Assembly: GCA_964517005.1 (NCBI GenBank)
Contig: CAZFAJ010000006.1
Span: forward strand, 1-64,000
DNA from: CAYVBJ01 sp964517005
GTDB lineage: Bacteria; Bacteroidota; Rhodothermia; Balneolales; Balneolaceae
Direction: 5' to 3'
Length of the DNA stretch: 64,000 bases
Shown: piece after piece, positions 27,074-36,446 of the stretch
Layout: each line of letters starts with the position of its first letter
Position numbering within the stretch: position 1 is the first letter of the stretch
Program-made: the position numbers and the translations under genes
Notes under the pieces: model-generated
Databases searched by the model: none
Told to the model about the DNA's origin: nothing
What the model saw: only the letters and a program-made list of their open reading frames with translations

Positions 27074-27427
27074 TTAATTTTCAATAATATTCTCAAAATC
27101 CTGAATTACCTGTTCACAAAATGTATCAACTTTTTCTGCAGTTTTTTTTAATTCTGATCTGTCAGCACTGTTTTCCAGTTGATCTTTCGAAAATTTATAT
27201 AACTCCATAAGCTCATTCAGATTAAGCATCAGGGCAGCCGGTTTAATCTTATGACCAGCATGCCGGAGGTTTTCCATATCCCTGTTTAAGAGGTGTTTTG
27301 AAAATTGCTCTTTAAATTCTGAAAATGAACTGATGGATGCTTCAGCAAACTCTCTTATGTATTTCTCTTCACCATACATCATATTTTCTATCATGTCACG
27401 GTGAATTTTCTGATTTCCTGAACTCAT
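27074..27427 (-). CDS. Histidine phosphotransfer (Hpt) domain protein
   Basis: The 117 residues form a single Hpt four-helix-bundle domain. The phosphorylatable His is His59 in LRHAGHKIKPAALMLNL, where Lys62, Pro63 and Ala64 follow as in the HxLKGSA motif. Hpt proteins relay phosphate between receivers in multistep phosphorelays. It lies 65 bases upstream of the response regulator, but the kinase here has no receiver, so its natural partner, a hybrid kinase, is probably elsewhere. Confidence 0.8.
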   Translation of the reverse strand: MSSGNQKIHRDMIENMMYGEEKYIREFAEASISSFSEFKEQFSKHLLNRDMENLRHAGHKIKPAALMLNLNELMELYKFSKDQLENSADRSELKKTAEKVDTFCEQVIQDFENIIEN

Positions 27428-27445
27428 AGTGTTTTTTAATTAATT

Positions 27446-27838
27446 TTAATCATTTGCAGGTTCGGTTACATGGTGAGGAACTGGTTTACCTTTTTCATCA
27501 AGGTGTACAAAAACGATTTTGTCAATTCGAATGATTGTTTTAAGTGTAAATTTATGCCTTACCTCACACCTTACGGCAATAGAGGTTTTGCCAAATTTAA
27601 CTGTTTCCATACCAATTTCGATTATATCTCCGAGTTTGGCAGAACTTACGAAATCTATTTCAGACATAAATTTTGTGGCTATATTGCCTTTGCCAAGCTG
27701 GCAGATTACATAGATAGCCGCTTCTTCATCAATCCAGCTTAAGACTGATCCGCCGAATAGTGTTCCGTGTGCGTTCAAGTCCTGGGGTTTAATCAGCTTT
27801 CGGCTGAAAAATCTCATGCCGGGAATTTTTTTACCCAT
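27446..27838 (-). CDS. Acyl-CoA thioesterase, hotdog fold (YciA-like)
   Basis: This 130-residue protein has the single-hotdog layout of YciA/BACH-type acyl-CoA thioesterases: DLNAHGTLFGGSVLSWIDEEAA (about 20-41) holds the conserved Asn/His and the catalytic Asp of the central helix, followed by the strands around FVSSAKLGDIIEI and KTSIAVRCEVRH. Such enzymes hydrolyse acyl-CoA to free fatty acid and CoA in the cytosol. It is the first gene of a minus-strand run with the Hpt and two-component genes, though a functional link is not obvious. Confidence 0.88.
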   Translation of the reverse strand: MGKKIPGMRFFSRKLIKPQDLNAHGTLFGGSVLSWIDEEAAIYVICQLGKGNIATKFMSEIDFVSSAKLGDIIEIGMETVKFGKTSIAVRCEVRHKFTLKTIIRIDKIVFVHLDEKGKPVPHHVTEPAND

Positions 27839-27904
27839 ATTTTACAGTAACCAATTTCAAATTATTTAATTTTGTTGCTTACAAAATAAGAAATGATACG
27901 TTAT

Positions 27905-27920
27905 TAAATGAGCTCATTTA
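27905..27920. promoter_or_regulatory. 16-bp perfect palindrome upstream of parA, possible operator
   Basis: TAAATGAGCTCATTTA is a perfect palindrome in the 267-base region between the divergent thioesterase and ParA genes, about 185 bases before parA. It could be a regulator or partner-protein binding site. The rest of that region is AT-rich and no confident promoter was found. Confidence 0.3.
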
Positions 27921-28105
27921 TTAATTAATGGATGATATGCACTGAATCCTGATGCTGGTGCTAAAAGTTTACCTGCAAGTAAAATATTTTGCAATCCATT
28001 CGGTTTTTTATTTATTAAAATATTCATCTAAATTGTAACATCATTAATAGAAGTTTATCTCTAATAATACCAATTGGTGATAAATCAAAAATTGAATTCC
28101 GGAAT

Positions 28106-28864
28106 ATGGCAACAAGATCTATAGCGTTTACAAATCAAAAGGGTGGGGTAGGTAAAACAACAACAACTATCAATGTGGGGGCTGGGTTAAGCCGGATGGG
28201 TTTTAAAGTCCTGCTTATTGACATGGATCCCCAGGCGAATCTTACTTATTCACTCAAAATGCACTCTCAAAAGCTCAACACGAATGTCTATCATGTGTTG
28301 AGGGGAGAAGCAGATATTAAAGATGTTATTATAGACTATGAAAAATTTCAAATACTACCCTCATCCATAGAACTTTCCGGGGCTGAAATGGAACTGGTGA
28401 ATGAACCTGCCCGTGAATGTTTGCTGCGGGACGCCCTTGTACAGGTACAACAGGACTATGATTTTATTTTAGTTGATTGTCCGCCAAATCTTGGCTTACT
28501 TACACTCAATGCATTTACTGCTGTAACTGAAGTCGTGATTGTGTTACAATCAGAATACCTGGCACTTCATGGTTTATCAAAGTTAATGGATCTGATAAAA
28601 GTAGTTCAGAAACGACTCAATAAAAATTTAAAGGTTGAAGGAATTGTTTGTACTTTGTATGACCATCGAAAAAATCTTAACAGAGAAGTTGTGGGCCATA
28701 TCAGAGATTATTTTGGAGCAAAAGTTTATGGCACGGTCATACGTGATAATGTAGCTCTCGCTGAAGCCCCCAGCCATCATAAAACAATCTTTGAATACGA
28801 TGGCAGCAGCAATGGTGCTCAGGATTATTTTGCACTTGCAAAAGAAATACGAAACGGATACTAA
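28106..28864 (+). CDS. ParA-family ATPase
   Basis: The 252-residue protein is a ParA/Soj-type ATPase with a deviant Walker A box, QKGGVGKTTT (residues 11-20, signature Lys12), a Walker A' strand (LLIDMDPQANLT) and Walker B (FILVDCPPNLGLLTL). Such ATPases bind DNA non-specifically and move or space plasmids, chromosome origins or protein cargo with a partner. No parB, gidB, mnmG or replication gene is adjacent, so this is not the standard chromosomal parAB locus. Three bases separate it from a ribbon-helix-helix-like gene, the likely partner. Confidence 0.92.
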   Translation: MATRSIAFTNQKGGVGKTTTTINVGAGLSRMGFKVLLIDMDPQANLTYSLKMHSQKLNTNVYHVLRGEADIKDVIIDYEKFQILPSSIELSGAEMELVNEPARECLLRDALVQVQQDYDFILVDCPPNLGLLTLNAFTAVTEVVIVLQSEYLALHGLSKLMDLIKVVQKRLNKNLKVEGIVCTLYDHRKNLNREVVGHIRDYFGAKVYGTVIRDNVALAEAPSHHKTIFEYDGSSNGAQDYFALAKEIRNGY

Positions 28865-28867
28865 CTT

Positions 28868-29203
28868 ATGTCAAACAAAAAAAGTCTTGGCCATTCCCCA
28901 CTCGGCTACGATGTAAAAGGGAATATTAATTTTGATTTTATCCCCGATTATAATGCTCTGATTGACTCAGAAGGTTCTGATAGTTTTGAAGAAACCAAGG
29001 AATCGGAAACCGATACAATTCCTTACAGCGTTGAAAAAAAAGAGCCTCATCCGGAAGATCTTAAAGGCAAAAAAATTGTAAGCTATTATATCGAGCAAAC
29101 AATTACCGACCGGTTAAGAGATTTTGCAAATGATCATAATTCGAGCTATTCGGCGGCAGCAACAGACGCTATAAAAGAATTTGTAAAAAACAGGGGATAT
29201 TAA
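28868..29203 (+). CDS. ParA partner candidate with C-terminal ribbon-helix-helix-like domain
   Basis: I do not recognise a named family. The 111 residues have a distinctive N-terminus (KKSLGHSPLGYD, residues 4-15), an acidic disordered middle (about 30-65), and a C-terminal 40-residue segment (about 70-110): strand KKIVSYYIEQ, helix ITDRLRDFANDH, turn, helix SYSAAATDAIKEFVKNRG. This strand-helix-helix plan fits a ribbon-helix-helix dimerisation or DNA-binding unit as in ParG, Omega or CopG. It starts three bases after the ParA stop, so it is probably the ParA-stimulating partner. Whether the cargo is DNA or protein is unknown. Confidence 0.75.
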   Translation: MSNKKSLGHSPLGYDVKGNINFDFIPDYNALIDSEGSDSFEETKESETDTIPYSVEKKEPHPEDLKGKKIVSYYIEQTITDRLRDFANDHNSSYSAAATDAIKEFVKNRGY

Positions 29204-29288
29204 TTTTTTTGTATATCGGTTTATCGGATATCTTACTTCTTTTTTATTCAGTCTGCCTGCCTTCTTCGAATGAATGAGTTTTTCAAGC

Positions 29289-29456
29289 TTAATCATTGTT
29301 CAGATATTCTGAAATTCTGTCTCTTGCTTTTCTGGCCAGATTTCTTTCACCAAATCGTTCGAGAATCATTGAATACGTTGAAAGTTTATCAGGCGATGTC
29401 TCAACTGGTAGCTTCATTTCACATTCGAGTAATTTTAAAAAAACAGTTGCTGACAC
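29289..29456 (-). CDS. Small protein (55 aa), unknown, antisense between parA pair and recC
   Basis: This minus-strand frame lies in the 317-base gap between the RHH-like gene and recC. From GTG 29456 it gives 55 residues; an internal ATG at 29417 gives 42. The translation looks protein-like: KLPVETSPDKLSTYSMILERF is followed by an amphipathic basic helix (GERNLARKARDRISEYLNND) and a stop. No Pfam family is recognised. It could be a real small gene or the remnant of a longer one. The rest of the gap holds only the recC promoter and AT-rich sequence. Confidence 0.45.
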   Translation of the reverse strand: MSATVFLKLLECEMKLPVETSPDKLSTYSMILERFGERNLARKARDRISEYLNND

Positions 29457-29480
29457 AAATCCATCCGGATTTTACTTTTG
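29447..29480 (+). promoter_or_regulatory. Bacteroidota-type promoter of the recC operon
   Basis: TTG (29447-29449), 23 bases, TACTTTTG (29473-29480). The spacing and -7 box are identical to the promoter at 20971. It places the transcript start about 35 bases before the recC ATG. Confidence 0.6.
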
Positions 29481-29520
29481 CAGGGTTACGAAATTGAGTA
29501 TCATTCTTCAAAAATGATTT

Positions 29521-32500
29521 ATGCTTCATCTTTATAAAAGCAACAGGCTTGAATGGCTTGCTGATAAATTGAGTGAGTCAATACATTCTGCAGGTAACCT
29601 CCATCCGCTTCAAAGTGATACAGTTATAGTTCCCAATCGGGATAATGCACGCTGGCTGCAATTCAAAATAGCGGAAAAGAATGTGATCAGTGCAAACATT
29701 CAATATCTTTTGCCTGCTGAATGGATGTGGAACGAGATCAGGCGTATATATCCAAAGACACCAAAAGAGCTGGCTACAGATAAAAACTCATTGAAATGGG
29801 CTGTGCTGAATCTGTTAATGAATAACATGATACCAGAGAACGCAACGCTCGTAAAAAATTATATAAGTACTTCTGCAGATGCAAATAAGGCTGAGCGGCA
29901 TATGCAGTTGAGTAATCTGATTGCTTCTGTTTTTGATAAATACCTGGTTCACCGGCCCGATATGATCATAGAGTGGGAGGAAGGAAGACGGGTTTCTGAA
30001 AACAGGCATGAAATGTGGCAGATGAAATTCTGGAATCGATTAACAGATCAGTGGCAGCGGATTTATGACACCAAATCACAATATCACAAACCTGCGCTTT
30101 GGAAAGAGATGTTACTGAAAGTGCAAAGTGATAATGTAACGAAAGGGCTGAATCAGAATCTATGGGTATTTCACCCCGGAAAACTGCCTGAACCTCTTGT
30201 TGACATGATTGTGGCGTATTCATCTCATATACGGGTTCATATTTTTAATCATCAATTAGTCGATTTAAAAAACACAGATTACAAATCCGATAATTTTTTT
30301 TCTGATATGCTGGACGAGGAGATCTTTGCAGAAAGATCGTATCAATTTCATATATCAGAATACAATATTAAATATGATCAGAAAACACATTTTGAAAAGA
30401 GAAGTGAGTCATCATTTTTACACCTGATGCAAGACAGATTGCTGAAAAATTATAGCAACGAAAACGGCGAGCCTTCTTTATCTCCTGATCAATCAGTATC
30501 CATACATTCATGCCACTCAAAATTGCGTGAAATCGAAACCTTACATAACTATATCCTGAATTGTATTGAAAATTCCGATTCAATTTATCCGGATGATATT
30601 GTGGTTGTTTCACCCGATATAGACAAATATGCACCTTATGTCAAAGCTGTATTTGATACGGAGGATCGTGATTTTCCGGGAATCCCCTTTTCGATTGGTG
30701 AAAAAAGTATTATTGAGAAAAAATCCATATTCACCATTTTAGAAAAAATATTTGATTTTATTGACAGCAGATGGTACCCCTCCGATTTTATGGATATTCT
30801 GCACAGTGGGCCAATCATGGAAAAGTTTGATCTGAGCGAAACGGATGTCAGTACAATCCGGAGATGGACTGCGGATAATCATGTAACCTGGGGGATGGAC
30901 TCGGATCATCGCAAGAAAGAAAATCAGCCGGAAAATAAAACAAATACATTCCGGTCATCGCTGAACAGGCTCTGGTTTGGCAGTCTTTTTGAACTGCCGG
31001 AATTTGAAATGATTGATAATATACCGGCCTATAATGGGATTGACACTACTGAAAAAGAGGAAGTTCTCGCCCGATATTCAGCACTTATCAATTTACTGAA
31101 CAAAATAAGAATTGAGACAGGCACGAACAGGACGATGTCTGAATGGAGTGAGCACGGAGTTACATGGATTGATCATTTATTTCCCAAAAACTCGGAAAAA
31201 ACCCCGATGTATGACATAGTAGAGTTAGTCAGATCCCCCCATAAACATAGCAGTTTTTGTGATTTTGATGAAAAAGTCCCTTACCAGATTTTCAAAAAAG
31301 AAGTTTTAGCAGCGATTAAAGAAACCCGGTCAACGACAGCATCCCTGTCAAGAGGAGTTGTTTTCAGTTCTATGGTACCGATGAGAAATATTCCTTTCAA
31401 AATTGTTGCCATGATCGGTATAAATGAAGAGGAATTTCCGAGAAAAACAAACACACCTGAATTTGATCTGATTCAGAATGCACCAACCACCCGCGAGACA
31501 ACTGTAAAAGACGAAGACAGGTATCTTTTCCTTCAATATGTAATGGCACCCTCCGACAACCTCTATATAAGTTACATCGGAAGAAGTATTGTTGATAATG
31601 AAAAAATACAGCCTTCAGTTATCCTGGAAAAATGGATGGACAGAATTGAGGAGATCTGTGGCGTAAACATGTATAATTTTATCAGCGAGGAGCCTCTGAA
31701 TGGATTTTCAGAAGATCTGTATAGAGAGAAAAGATCATTTTCTAATACGTATGCAGATGTTGCAGCTTCACTGAATAAAAAAAATAGGAGAAGAGGTAAT
31801 TATGCAAGCTTGCAGGAAAGTACCGAGAAGACGCAGAAAGTTATCAGTATTAAGGATCTGGAATCCTTCTTCAAAAATCCGCTTAAATTTTTTGTTATAC
31901 AAAATCACAATATCCGGCTTTCCGATTTTGATGACCAGCTGGGTAAAGAAACCTTTGTTCCGGATGCTCTCTTGTCGTATAAATTAACCGGGCCGGTGAT
32001 TGACTGGATGGAATCAGGAAAAAGCAAAGACTCTGCTAAAAAAATATTGATCAATAGCGGAATAGTGCCGGATGATTTTTTAGGCCATAAAACTACAAAT
32101 CTAATCATCGAACAGAGTAAAGACATTCTGAATTTAATTTACGAGGAGACAGGCTCGCTAAAAAAAGCTCGGATTAATATATCTAATACATTAAACAACA
32201 ATAACATAGAAGGATATATTGAGAGTTATTCTATAGATAAATACTATGATATCTTCCTTTCATCGAAAAGCGGGAAAACCCTGATTGTTGCCTGGCTCAG
32301 ATACTTGCTCCTGCTGAATCATCACAAGAAAAGTTTTATCGAAAACCGGGTATTACTTAATGCCAAAAAGGATGGTGGCGAGTGGTTGTCTTTCTCACCT
32401 GTTGAGAATCCGGATGAAGTTCTGGAAAATCTCACTGAAATCTATAGGAGAGGAGTGGAAGCCCCGTTTCTTTTTGCGCCAAAAACTTCATATCTCTTTT

Positions 32501-32697
32501 CAAAAATTCAATACGAAAAGAATTTTGAAAAGGCAATTCAGCGTGCCGAATCGGAATGGTTTGGTAATTTTGTGATTGCTGAAAACAGTGATCCAGTCTA
32601 TCAGTTATGGTTTGGCCGCAGTAATCCTGTTGAATTACCTGAATTCCAGAAAAATTCTGATCGCGTTTTTAAGGACTTAATCAAGAATCTTGAGTAG
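29521..32697 (+). CDS. recC: Exodeoxyribonuclease V gamma subunit RecC
   Basis: RecC (1058 residues) is the scaffold and Chi-reading subunit of RecBCD, which resects double-strand breaks and loads RecA. The N-terminal inactive helicase-like domain starts with SNRLEWLADKLSESI and VPNRDNARWLQFKIA, as in RecC proteins. Other family marks are LPAEWMWNEIRR and ISYIGRS in helicase domain 2, and the C-terminal nuclease-like domain (about 780-1058) lacks catalytic residues, as expected. The length is close to E. coli RecC (1122). The stop is three bases before recB. Confidence 0.92.
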   Translation: MLHLYKSNRLEWLADKLSESIHSAGNLHPLQSDTVIVPNRDNARWLQFKIAEKNVISANIQYLLPAEWMWNEIRRIYPKTPKELATDKNSLKWAVLNLLMNNMIPENATLVKNYISTSADANKAERHMQLSNLIASVFDKYLVHRPDMIIEWEEGRRVSENRHEMWQMKFWNRLTDQWQRIYDTKSQYHKPALWKEMLLKVQSDNVTKGLNQNLWVFHPGKLPEPLVDMIVAYSSHIRVHIFNHQLVDLKNTDYKSDNFFSDMLDEEIFAERSYQFHISEYNIKYDQKTHFEKRSESSFLHLMQDRLLKNYSNENGEPSLSPDQSVSIHSCHSKLREIETLHNYILNCIENSDSIYPDDIVVVSPDIDKYAPYVKAVFDTEDRDFPGIPFSIGEKSIIEKKSIFTILEKIFDFIDSRWYPSDFMDILHSGPIMEKFDLSETDVSTIRRWTADNHVTWGMDSDHRKKENQPENKTNTFRSSLNRLWFGSLFELPEFEMIDNIPAYNGIDTTEKEEVLARYSALINLLNKIRIETGTNRTMSEWSEHGVTWIDHLFPKNSEKTPMYDIVELVRSPHKHSSFCDFDEKVPYQIFKKEVLAAIKETRSTTASLSRGVVFSSMVPMRNIPFKIVAMIGINEEEFPRKTNTPEFDLIQNAPTTRETTVKDEDRYLFLQYVMAPSDNLYISYIGRSIVDNEKIQPSVILEKWMDRIEEICGVNMYNFISEEPLNGFSEDLYREKRSFSNTYADVAASLNKKNRRRGNYASLQESTEKTQKVISIKDLESFFKNPLKFFVIQNHNIRLSDFDDQLGKETFVPDALLSYKLTGPVIDWMESGKSKDSAKKILINSGIVPDDFLGHKTTNLIIEQSKDILNLIYEETGSLKKARINISNTLNNNNIEGYIESYSIDKYYDIFLSSKSGKTLIVAWLRYLLLLNHHKKSFIENRVLLNAKKDGGEWLSFSPVENPDEVLENLTEIYRRGVEAPFLFAPKTSYLFSKIQYEKNFEKAIQRAESEWFGNFVIAENSDPVYQLWFGRSNPVELPEFQKNSDRVFKDLIKNLE

Positions 32698-32700
32698 CGT

Positions 32701-35700
32701 ATGAAACCTGTTGAAATTTTCGGACTAAAACCTTCCCCCCGGGTACTCATTGAGGCAAGTGCAGGTACGGGGAAAACATTCAACATAGCAGGCCTCTTCG
32801 TCCGGTTTATTGCTGAAGGCAAGGTACAAGTGGATGAACTGCTTGTTGTAACTTTTACGAAAGCAGCTACAAAGGAGCTGAAAGCAAGGATCTACCAGCG
32901 CCTTCGGGATTGCAGAGAACTTCTTAGTCATCCGGGTCGTGAGGTTACTGATAAATTTGAAACGGAATTCCTTAAAAATTTTAAGAGTGTGCCGGAAGCA
33001 CTTCCGAGAATTCAGAAAGCTATTTCCAATTTTGATGATGTAACCATTTCTACTATTCACGGCTTTTGTCAGTCTGTTTTGAATGAATATATTTTGATAT
33101 CAGGAATTCCGGCTGATTGGAATATTGAAGAGACCAACATCCTTCTGGAAGAGACGGTGCAGGATTATTGGCGTTCTTTTATGTCAGAAAACCGGAACAC
33201 CACCTATGGTAAATTATTTTTTGAACTTTTTACCGGAATAGCAGAAACTCCTGAAAAACTTCTGAGTTTTGCAGAGTCGGTAATTTCAAAACCTTATTCA
33301 AAAATTGAACCGGAACGGGGATCACTGCCTGATCCGCTGCCGGTTTTTGAAAAGTTTATCTCACTGAAAAAAGAGATAAAACAGATCTGGTACCATGAAA
33401 AAGAGAGTATATCTGTTGAATTGACCGAATCTAATTTAAAAGGATTTACACAGAGGAATCTCGATAAGTGGTCTTCTGAGATGGATAAATTAGCAGAAGC
33501 AAACAGTTTCAACTCAGTTAATTTCACATATCTGGAAAAGTTTAGCAAATCGTATCATGACGACCCGGGAAATTATAAAAAGGCAGGTAGAAAGAAAATT
33601 CTGAATAGAGATTTCTATACCCTGTGTGATGAGTTATTAGAGCTTTCAGAATCATTTGGTAACATAAAAACTGCGTTTCTTTTGGATATTTTAGAGGCCC
33701 TTCAGAAGAATTATGAAAAGAAAAGAAAGACCGGATCTTCTGTTACATATGATGATCTTTTGAACAGAATGGCAGAAATTCTGAAAGGCATTAACGGCGT
33801 CTATTTTGCAGAGAAGCTTCGCGAAAAATTTCCCATTGCACTTGTAGATGAGTTTCAGGACACCGATCCGGTACAGTATAAAATTTTCAGCTTGATTTAT
33901 CCAAAAAATGATCATTCTGCCTCTCTCATTATGATTGGTGATCCAAAGCAAGCAATCTACGAATTCAGGGGTGCCGATGTGTTTGCATATATGCAGGCCC
34001 GGAACGAAGCTGCAGCTGATTCACGGTTTACCTTAAATAATAATTATCGAAGCAACCCGATGGTTATCGAGTCAGTGAATAAGCTCTTTTCAAAGAAGAA
34101 GGATGCTTTTATAATCGATGAATTTGATTTTTACCCTGCCGGATATGGAAACATCAGCAAGTATCTGATGAAAGACAAACAGAAAGTTGCTCCCATGCAT
34201 TTCATCATAAACAGAGAGAATGAATCAGAATATCAAAATAAACAACAGCTCCGGAAAAAAATTTACAGAGACGTAGCAATGCGTATAGCCGGCCTCATCA
34301 AAAAAGGTATAGATAAATTATTGATGATCAATGATAAGCTATTGTCAGCCGGTGATATTGCAGTATTGGTTAACAGTCATAAGGAAGGTGAAAGTATTCA
34401 GGAAGAATTATTAAAACTGAATATAAAGTCTGTGAAAATCAGCCGTCAGAATGTTTTCAACACGCCGGAGGCATACAGAATTCAGCTGCTCCTTGAAAGC
34501 GCGACTGATGCCGGCAGCAGCCGTTCAGTGCGTAAATTGATGATGTCCGGCTTTCGGGGCCTGAACCTTTCTGTTTTTCCTTCAGATGATCAGGACGAAT
34601 ATAATATTCTGCTTGAGGAGCTGCATCTTTTCCGGCAAAAGTTTGCGTATGAGGGTTTTTATCCTGCTTTCCGCTGGCTTCTGTTTGAAAAAAATGGATT
34701 GTCTTTTATTTCAGAGCTTGAACATACAGACCGTGTTATCAGTAATATTTTTCAAATTGCCGATCTCTGCAGCAAAGCAGAACAGGAATTATCACTCCAA
34801 TTGGAAGGTTTGCTTAGCTGGCTTACTCAAAAGCGAAAAGAGGAACAGACAAAACGGGACGAAGATCAGCTCCGTCTTGAAAATGATTCCGAATTAGTTA
34901 AAATCACTACAGTGCATAATAGCAAAGGCCTGAGTTTTCCAATCGTATTTTCTCCTTTTTTATGGAATACAACTTTGAAATCTGATCTTCCGGTTACCTA
35001 TCACAGAAAAGAAAATGGCAATTACAATCAAATACTGGATTTCTCATTCTCCGACTCTGAACAAAAAGATATCGCCCGTAGAGAAGAGCTCATTGAAAAA
35101 ACTGCCGAAGAGGTCAGGAAAGCATACGTGGCAATTACCAGGGGCAGGTATGTCAATTATGTGTATCTCGGGGTATCTCAGGATACCTGTTTCAGTGGCC
35201 TTGGAGCAATCCTTTCGGGCAGGAATAAACTGTTGCCATACTTTGATTCCGGCAGTAATCTGAAAAGAGAAGAGGGCACTTTAAACGCAACGTACTATTC
35301 ATCACAGCTTGAAGAATTAGCCGCTGAAAATCCCGGACTTTTTTCAGTTTCTGAGCTTAACGATCAATCGCTTGCCGATATAAAACTTGGACCGGATGAA
35401 AACGGGAAAGTGCATCCTGTAAAGTTTCATGCTTTTCACAGGTTAAATCCCTCGAAAAGCTTGTTCAGTTTTTCCTCATTGATGGTAAGCGACAGCGGTT
35501 CAGTCTATCAACCGGATTACGATGAATGGACGACCGGAATTATTCAGGAGACAAAAACCCCTGATGCTCATAAATATTCTCTGTTTGATTTTCCCCGCGG
35601 GGCCTCGGCCGGCACAATTATTCACAAGGTTTTCGAATCTCAGATATTCGGAGAACAGAACACTGCAGGACTGACCGTGGAAATTGAAAAAAACCTTGAA

Positions 35701-36291
35701 CAAAACAGATTGGATCAGAAATGGACAGAATCTCTTTTAAAAATGGTGCGGGATGTCAGTTATTCAGATTTACATGCTGAAGCCGGTGAAGTTGTGAGAC
35801 TTAATAAACTCGGTCCGGAGGATCAGCTATCTGAAATGGAATTCCAGCTGAAAAGTGATGAGCCGGCTCAACATGAAGTAGAATCACTGATACGGAAAGG
35901 AGTTGCTGCAAAAGTGACGAACAGATCTGCCACCCGGTCATTCATGAAAGGATTTATTGATCTTGTTGTCTGGCAAAACAAAAAAGCTTACATCATTGAC
36001 TACAAATCCAATTACCTGGGTGATCAAATTGATGATTACAATAAAACAGAACTTTCAGAAGAGATAAGGGAAAAATCATATGATATTCAATATCATTTCT
36101 ACACACTTGCGCTGTCAAGATATCTCGAAAACAGAATAGAAAATTATGATTATGATACTCACTTTGGAGGAGTGTTTTATCTGTTTGTTCGTGGCATAAA
36201 ACCTGGCAATGAAACAGGAATCTATTTTCACAAACCTAAAAAAGAGATAGTTACGCTGCTTGATCAAATGCTCGTAAATTCCGCCGGTTGA
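32701..36291 (+). CDS. recB: Exodeoxyribonuclease V beta subunit RecB
   Basis: RecB (1196 residues) is the 3'-5' helicase and nuclease of RecBCD. Helicase motifs are intact: Walker A ASAGTGKTF (19-27), TFTKAATKEL, STIHGFCQS, VDEFQDTD, GDPKQAIYEFRGAD, TTVHNSKGLSFPIVF and AYVAITRGRYVNYVYLG. The C-terminal nuclease has Asp1087 (GFIDLV) and the DYK triad residues Asp1100 and Lys1102, so it should cut DNA. It follows recC by three bases and is separated from recD by pgm, an unusual order. Confidence 0.95.
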   Translation: MKPVEIFGLKPSPRVLIEASAGTGKTFNIAGLFVRFIAEGKVQVDELLVVTFTKAATKELKARIYQRLRDCRELLSHPGREVTDKFETEFLKNFKSVPEALPRIQKAISNFDDVTISTIHGFCQSVLNEYILISGIPADWNIEETNILLEETVQDYWRSFMSENRNTTYGKLFFELFTGIAETPEKLLSFAESVISKPYSKIEPERGSLPDPLPVFEKFISLKKEIKQIWYHEKESISVELTESNLKGFTQRNLDKWSSEMDKLAEANSFNSVNFTYLEKFSKSYHDDPGNYKKAGRKKILNRDFYTLCDELLELSESFGNIKTAFLLDILEALQKNYEKKRKTGSSVTYDDLLNRMAEILKGINGVYFAEKLREKFPIALVDEFQDTDPVQYKIFSLIYPKNDHSASLIMIGDPKQAIYEFRGADVFAYMQARNEAAADSRFTLNNNYRSNPMVIESVNKLFSKKKDAFIIDEFDFYPAGYGNISKYLMKDKQKVAPMHFIINRENESEYQNKQQLRKKIYRDVAMRIAGLIKKGIDKLLMINDKLLSAGDIAVLVNSHKEGESIQEELLKLNIKSVKISRQNVFNTPEAYRIQLLLESATDAGSSRSVRKLMMSGFRGLNLSVFPSDDQDEYNILLEELHLFRQKFAYEGFYPAFRWLLFEKNGLSFISELEHTDRVISNIFQIADLCSKAEQELSLQLEGLLSWLTQKRKEEQTKRDEDQLRLENDSELVKITTVHNSKGLSFPIVFSPFLWNTTLKSDLPVTYHRKENGNYNQILDFSFSDSEQKDIARREELIEKTAEEVRKAYVAITRGRYVNYVYLGVSQDTCFSGLGAILSGRNKLLPYFDSGSNLKREEGTLNATYYSSQLEELAAENPGLFSVSELNDQSLADIKLGPDENGKVHPVKFHAFHRLNPSKSLFSFSSLMVSDSGSVYQPDYDEWTTGIIQETKTPDAHKYSLFDFPRGASAGTIIHKVFESQIFGEQNTAGLTVEIEKNLEQNRLDQKWTESLLKMVRDVSYSDLHAEAGEVVRLNKLGPEDQLSEMEFQLKSDEPAQHEVESLIRKGVAAKVTNRSATRSFMKGFIDLVVWQNKKAYIIDYKSNYLGDQIDDYNKTELSEEIREKSYDIQYHFYTLALSRYLENRIENYDYDTHFGGVFYLFVRGIKPGNETGIYFHKPKKEIVTLLDQMLVNSAG

Positions 36292-36338
36292 TTTTTAATG
36301 ACTGTTGTAAATCTGCTGCACAGAATTTACTGAACAAA

Positions 36339-36346
36339 TATGTTTG
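36339..36346 (+). promoter_or_regulatory. Possible -7 box ahead of pgm
   Basis: TATGTTTG fits TAnnTTTG in the 155-base gap between recB and pgm, but the nearest upstream TTG is 31 bases away, beyond the usual range. It may give pgm-recD a separate promoter; weak evidence. Confidence 0.3.
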
Positions 36347-36446
36347 TTTTATTTTTTTAAAAGTATGATCAAACTTGTTTTATTATCCAAAGTAAAACAT
36401 CTTTAGAGTAATTAACTGCTTTTTTTAACTCAAAATAATAAATACT

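Noticed and set aside
29521..36291. Considered AddB-AddA in place of RecC-RecB
   Set aside because: The first protein has no Walker A box and no Cys cluster of AddB, begins with the RecC N-terminal pattern, and a recD gene follows.
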